Source: Vulcanisaeta distributa
GTDB lineage: Archaea > Thermoproteota > Thermoprotei > Thermoproteales > Thermocladiaceae
DNA length: 8,866 bases
Direction of reading: 5' to 3'
NCBI GenBank assembly: GCA_002506645.1
Contig: DAXY01000068.1
Location: 1 to 8,866 of the forward strand
This document shows positions 6,132 through 8,866 of this stretch, one piece after another. A model generated the notes under the pieces. The model was not told the origin of the DNA, made no database searches, and saw only the letters and a list, made by a program, of their open reading frames with translations. Numbering within the stretch: position 1 is the first letter of the stretch; every line of letters begins with the position of its first letter. A program made the translations under genes and the position numbers.

Positions 6132-6878
6132 ATGGTTAAGCGCGGATTAATAATCATGGCGTTCCTACTCGTAATGGTCATGATCGCGGCCACGCCATTA
6201 ATGGGTAACGCCGCGGGTAATTACTTCGTAATGAAACTGAATAATGAAATTAACAAGGCACTAAGCGAATGTGGGGTAAACCCCTCAACCGTATTTATAA
6301 CGTCGAGGGCCGTTACAATAACAAACACGTCAGTAATACTTGACCTAAGCTTAAGCAATGATTACACCATTAAGGTGGTTATGAACCTTGCTAATAGCCA
6401 ACTACCAATTAATGAAGTGAATATAACAGTGCTCAACAACAACCTCAGGGCTTGCAGCTCGGTGTTAGTGCCTATGGGCAACGTTAGTGGGGCTTATAGC
6501 TATGCAATACAAAGATCCAACTACTTTATTGAGTTATTATCGTACAGCGGGCCGACGCCCACCGTTATGAATAGCACAGGCTCATTAGTGATTTATGGGA
6601 CGACAATCAACTCAGCAGTTATAATACCCACGACGGCGGGTAACATAATCTGTAACACGGGCTCGCCCTCCATACCCGTGTACATAGTCTATGCATTGGA
6701 CAGCCCCATAATGTACGTAATACAACCGCCCAAGCCAATAACATCAATGCTCTGTAGGTACAGTCAATCATTAAGTGTTAGTTACCTACTAATGGCCTTA
6801 CTCATTGGGATAGCTACAGCATTGATTTACGAGGCGGTAGTCGCAATGAGGGTGGGTCGCCTAAAAATTACTCAATAA
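6132..6878 (+). CDS. Unrecognised exported or membrane-anchored protein with four cysteines
   Basis: The 248-residue product was not recognised. It starts with MVKR and a hydrophobic segment (5-24) that is either a signal peptide or a membrane anchor, and ends with a second membrane helix (about 216-239) followed by a short basic tail (RVGRLKITQ). The roughly 190 residues between are rich in Thr, Ser, Asn and Val, look beta-rich, and should lie outside the cell. They contain four cysteines (C47, C108, C174, C208), enough for two disulfides, and four N-glycosylation sequons (N65, N97, N117, N147). The start is ATG 6132 because a TATA box lies about 27 bp upstream. The longer frame from GTG 6066 would place 22 polar residues ahead of the signal and overlap the zinc-ribbon gene. 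A surface-layer accessory, pilus-related or binding protein is possible, but nothing in the sequence decides this. Its 3' end overlaps the convergent pyrophosphatase gene by 18 bp. Confidence 0.75.
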   Translation: MVKRGLIIMAFLLVMVMIAATPLMGNAAGNYFVMKLNNEINKALSECGVNPSTVFITSRAVTITNTSVILDLSLSNDYTIKVVMNLANSQLPINEVNITVLNNNLRACSSVLVPMGNVSGAYSYAIQRSNYFIELLSYSGPTPTVMNSTGSLVIYGTTINSAVIIPTTAGNIICNTGSPSIPVYIVYALDSPIMYVIQPPKPITSMLCRYSQSLSVSYLLMALLIGIATALIYEAVVAMRVGRLKITQ

Positions 6879-7424
6879 CCAATTACCCAAGGCCCTAAAG
6901 GCCCTAGCCCTGTGGGACAGCTTGTTCTTAACCTCAATACCCAGCTCGGCGAAGGTCTTATCATAACCCTCAGGTATGAATATCGGGTCGAAACCGAAAC
7001 CACCCGTTCCCCTAGGCTCCATCGCTATCCTACCACTTACAATGCCTGTGAATAGTTTAATACCGATCCCCGGACCGCATAGGCCGACCACGGACTTAAA
7101 GTACGCGGACCTATCATCAATGCCGCTCATTAACTTTAGAATCCCCGTAAGCCCTATGGTCCTATAGGCGTAGGATGAGTATGGGCCTGGGAATCCATTT
7201 AACCTAGTTATGAATAGCCCATCGTCCTCAACCACGAAATACCCATTGGCATCATCATTGCATATTTCCCTCAAGGCATTGCTAACTATATTTTCTAAAT
7301 CATCACTTTGTATTTCAACCTTCCTATGGCTGGTATCGATCATGAGACTTATTCCAAACTCCTTAAGTATTAGGGAGGCTTCGCGGAATTTGTACTCATT
7401 ACTCGTTACGAAAAATATTTCCAT
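6861..7424 (-). CDS. rdgB: XTP/dITP pyrophosphatase (Ham1/RdgB family)
   Basis: The 187-residue enzyme hydrolyses non-canonical purine triphosphates (XTP, ITP, dITP) to the monophosphate and pyrophosphate. This keeps deaminated purines out of DNA and RNA. The length and motifs match archaeal Ham1 proteins throughout: TSNEYKFREA (7-16) for triphosphate binding, VEIQ (36-39), VEDDGLFI (65-72) with the metal-binding acidic residues, LNGFPGPYSSY (75-85), GGFGFDPIFIP (141-151) and KNKLSHRARAF (166-176) for base recognition. The usual Ser of the ED-S-GL motif is Asp69, so it reads EDDGL; activity is still expected. The start ATG 7424 has a TATA-like A/T box about 28 bp upstream. The gene lies 49 bp downstream of the disulfide oxidoreductase gene on the same strand. 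Its last 18 bp overlap the convergent membrane protein gene. Confidence 0.95.
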   Translation of the reverse strand: MEIFFVTSNEYKFREASLILKEFGISLMIDTSHRKVEIQSDDLENIVSNALREICNDDANGYFVVEDDGLFITRLNGFPGPYSSYAYRTIGLTGILKLMSGIDDRSAYFKSVVGLCGPGIGIKLFTGIVSGRIAMEPRGTGGFGFDPIFIPEGYDKTFAELGIEVKNKLSHRARAFRALGNWLLSNF

Positions 7425-7445
7425 ACCCCCATTTTAATAAATCGA

Positions 7446-7456
7446 CATTATTTAAT
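7446..7456 (-). promoter_or_regulatory. rdgB: Probable TATA box of the pyrophosphatase gene
   Basis: On the minus strand the A/T stretch ATTAAATAATG is centred about 27 bp upstream of the ATG at 7424. The whole 49-bp spacer is A/T-rich, so the exact box is uncertain. The run GGGGGT directly before the ATG is too close to serve as a normal Shine-Dalgarno site. Confidence 0.45.
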
Positions 7457-7473
7457 AATTTATTTCCAGGGGC

Positions 7474-8226
7474 CTACTGTACGTTAACGCCGCTATAGTC
7501 AAGGACCTTCTTCAACAAATCACTTTCTGGGGGCACGCCTATGAATTCCACATTACCGACGTCCTGATCCTCCCTCTTAAGTACTACCGTGGGCACTGCC
7601 GTCACTTGATACGCATCGGCAATGTCGCTTTCCTCGTAAGCCTCCACGGTCGTTGATATAACCTTACCCTTACTATCGTAGGCAAACATATTTGCCATTA
7701 AAACCGCGTATGGGCAGTATGGGCATGATGGCGTGACCACGGTCATGACCTCAACCCTCTTACTATTGCTCGAATTTATTAGCGCCTCAAGCCCCTTCTT
7801 AGTCCTTGGCCTAAGCTTCGTCTCGCCGACGGATATCCTCACTATCGTCTCTATGAAGGCCCTGACCTCCTCACCAAGTGGTGCGCCTAAGTACCTGATT
7901 GAACCATCAAGTAGGTAAATAACGGGGACTCTCTGCGGCTCTACGTTATACTTAGCAAATTCATCGCTATTTTCCTCATACTTTATCTTCCTCAGTACTA
8001 ACTTGCCTGGAGGTGCTAATTCGGCCAGTAAGTCCAGTAGCTCCTCAGTTGGTACGCACCAGTTGGTGTCCCTATTACCGCAGGTCTTGCTTGTGAAGAA
8101 TAGAACCTCGATTGGATTCTTCATTTGCGAGAGTATCTCCTTTATTATTTCCTTGGTCTCTTCATCAACCTCTATATGAGGCACCTCAACCGCGCCCTGG
8201 GGCTTCTCAAACGGTGTTGCGGACAT
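7474..8226 (-). CDS. Protein disulfide oxidoreductase (two thioredoxin folds) with altered N-terminal site
   Basis: The 250-residue protein is the tandem-thioredoxin protein disulfide oxidoreductase (PDO, glutaredoxin-like) of hyperthermophiles, which forms and shuffles disulfides in cytoplasmic proteins. The C-terminal unit (about 125-250) is canonical: TPSCPYCPYA (165-174) with the CPYC site C168/C171, and cis-proline P212 in AVPT. The N-terminal unit (about 20-120) has cis-proline P101 in RVPV, but its active site is TCGNRDTNWCVPTEELL (48-64). If C57 is aligned with the second Cys of a normal CxxC site, the first position is Thr54, and the only other Cys is C49, giving C-x7-C. The N-terminal unit may therefore be redox-inactive or use a longer disulfide loop. 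The start ATG 8226 has a good TATA box 29 bp upstream and needs no Shine-Dalgarno site. Confidence 0.9.
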   Translation of the reverse strand: MSATPFEKPQGAVEVPHIEVDEETKEIIKEILSQMKNPIEVLFFTSKTCGNRDTNWCVPTEELLDLLAELAPPGKLVLRKIKYEENSDEFAKYNVEPQRVPVIYLLDGSIRYLGAPLGEEVRAFIETIVRISVGETKLRPRTKKGLEALINSSNSKRVEVMTVVTPSCPYCPYAVLMANMFAYDSKGKVISTTVEAYEESDIADAYQVTAVPTVVLKREDQDVGNVEFIGVPPESDLLKKVLDYSGVNVQ

Positions 8227-8249
8227 TCCGTCTTCGTAGGAAGTAACCT

Positions 8250-8259
8250 CTATAAAAAG
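8250..8259 (-). promoter_or_regulatory. TATA box of the disulfide oxidoreductase gene
   Basis: On the minus strand the sequence reads CTTTTTATAG, centred about 28-29 bp upstream of the ATG at 8226. This is consistent with a leaderless message. It lies in the 65-bp gap after the preceding minus-strand gene, so this gene probably has its own transcript. The T-run may also help end the upstream transcript. Confidence 0.6.
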
Positions 8260-8291
8260 CCTTTTTTCCGATTATTTTCAGTAGAATGTGC

Positions 8292-8723
8292 TCATGACTT
8301 ACTAGCCCTCTTCCTCCGCCTAGACTTTGCCTTCTTCCTACTCCTCTTTTTCTTCCTCGCCTTCCTCCTGGCCTTCTTAACCTCCTTTACCTCACTCGAG
8401 ACCTTGTCAATCAACTCCTTAATTATACCACTCGAGACCCAGGAATTAGCCTTGCTAACCTCATTATCTATCACATCGTTAATTAGTGATTGCCCAACGT
8501 GGTCAGTACCGACCAGCAACACCTTAGCCAATGCCTTGCCAGGGTCCAGGTTGATCATGCCGGTAAACTCCTCACCAAGCCTCTCCCTAATGTACCTCCT
8601 CAACTTCCTATATTTCTCCTCACTAAAGCCTTTAACGTACAGCGCCTCCACAAGCGTAGATTGATCATCCTTGATGAATATGAACCTCAGATCATCACTG
8701 CCAACTTCCCGGATCACGTTCAC
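8292..8723 (-). CDS. Small protein with a strongly basic C-terminal tail, function unknown
   Basis: This 143-residue protein was not recognised. Residues 1-112 look like a compact alpha/beta domain: LRFIFIKDD (12-20), a charged helix around EEKYRKLRRYIRERLG (35-50), the strand KVLLVGTD (67-74), and a helical stretch to about 112. Residues 116-143 are a tail in which I count 20 of 28 residues as Lys or Arg, broken only by Ala and Ser. It resembles the disordered tails of histone H1 or ribosomal proteins and should bind nucleic acid or rRNA. The start is GTG 8723. A TATA-like box lies about 25 bp upstream, inside the end of the preceding gene, which stops only 21 bp before this start, so cotranscription is also possible. 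The tail codes as a long purine-rich RNA stretch. Chromatin, ribosome-associated or RNA-binding roles are all open. Confidence 0.75.
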   Translation of the reverse strand: MNVIREVGSDDLRFIFIKDDQSTLVEALYVKGFSEEKYRKLRRYIRERLGEEFTGMINLDPGKALAKVLLVGTDHVGQSLINDVIDNEVSKANSWVSSGIIKELIDKVSSEVKEVKKARRKARKKKRSRKKAKSRRRKRASKS

Positions 8724-8743
8724 GATTTCGATAATTAAAAAAC

Positions 8744-8753
8744 ACTAATAAGT
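8744..8753 (-). promoter_or_regulatory. Possible TATA box of the basic-tail protein gene
   Basis: On the minus strand ACTTATTAGT is centred about 25 bp upstream of the GTG at 8723. It includes the TAG stop codon of the upstream gene. It may be a real internal promoter or a coincidence within a two-gene operon. Confidence 0.35.
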
Positions 8754-8866
8754 CTTACACAGCGCCTGGTACGTCGGCTCAATCGTGCCGGCCAAGCCGT
8801 AATAGATATCGTGTCGATCAGCACTTAAAGGAATCCTCATCGATTCAGCGAGGTGAAGCGTCTTCA
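8745..8866 (-). CDS. C-terminal fragment of an unrecognised protein
   Basis: A frame enters from the right edge of the window and runs for 39 codons to a TAG at 8747-8745. The readable end contains HLAESMRIPLSADRHDIYYG and finishes GTIEPTYQALCKTY. The other two minus-strand frames are stopped early in this stretch. The codons match the neighbouring genes, so this is probably the real 3' end of a gene whose body lies outside the window. The fragment is too short for me to assign a family. It ends 21 bp before the basic-tail protein gene on the same strand. Confidence 0.6.
   Translation of the reverse strand, partial: KTLHLAESMRIPLSADRHDIYYGLAGTIEPTYQALCKTY

Noticed and set aside
8306..8395. 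Long pyrimidine-rich tract on the plus strand, considered as triplex-forming or regulatory DNA
   Set aside because: It is explained by the Lys/Arg codons (AAG, AGG, AAA) of the basic tail on the other strand; purines interrupt it repeatedly.
8125..8664. A 179-codon plus-strand open frame with a hydrophobic Phe/Leu-rich stretch
   Set aside because: It is antisense to the disulfide oxidoreductase start and the basic-tail gene. The Phe/Leu run is just the complement of the Lys/Arg codons, and no TATA box or ribosome site precedes it.
8685..8700. TGATGA next to CTGA on the minus strand, resembling C and D boxes of a guide RNA
   Set aside because: The two motifs are nearly adjacent, leaving no guide segment, and they lie inside the coding sequence of the basic-tail protein.

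Overview
The window looks like an ordinary stretch of a hyperthermophilic crenarchaeal chromosome, probably of the order Thermoproteales and possibly Vulcanisaeta- or Caldivirga-like. Three things suggest this: heavy AGG, ATA and CTA codon use; TATA boxes about 25-28 bp upstream of GTG, ATG or TTG starts, as expected for leaderless transcripts; and the gene content (Lhr-type helicase, two-domain protein disulfide oxidoreductase, archaeal Ham1-type pyrophosphatase). The genus is an inference from gene style, not from a marker gene. I saw no rRNA, tRNA, CRISPR array, insertion sequence or phage gene.

Layout from left to right. The C-terminally cut APC-family amino acid permease (minus strand, 1-961) diverges from a CYTH-domain protein (1085-1633). 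The 123-bp AT-rich gap between them holds a TATA box for each gene and two perfect inverted repeats. The CYTH gene is followed after 25 bp by a GlmU-like sugar nucleotidyltransferase/acyltransferase of the alternative (Bacteroidetes-type) family (1659-2840). Its 3' end overlaps by 24 bp the convergent end of a large Lhr-type SF2 helicase (minus, 2817-5759). The helicase diverges from a tiny zinc-ribbon protein (5912-6094), which is followed by an unrecognised exported or membrane-anchored protein with four cysteines (6132-6878). That gene overlaps by 18 bp the convergent XTP/dITP pyrophosphatase (minus, 6861-7424). Further minus-strand genes follow: a protein disulfide oxidoreductase with an altered N-terminal active site (7474-8226), a small protein with an extremely basic tail (8292-8723), and the last 39 codons of an unrecognised protein (8745-8866).

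The genes do not form one pathway. Most seem to be individually promoted housekeeping genes: amino acid uptake, triphosphate/polyphosphate chemistry, nucleotide-sugar synthesis, nucleic-acid remodelling, nucleotide-pool cleaning and disulfide formation. I did not find a clear new multi-gene system. The points most worth a second look are the CX7C site of the disulfide oxidoreductase, the paired palindromes between permease and CYTH gene, the alternative GlmU in an archaeon, the histone-tail-like small protein, and the leadered zinc-ribbon gene with a possible GNRA hairpin.
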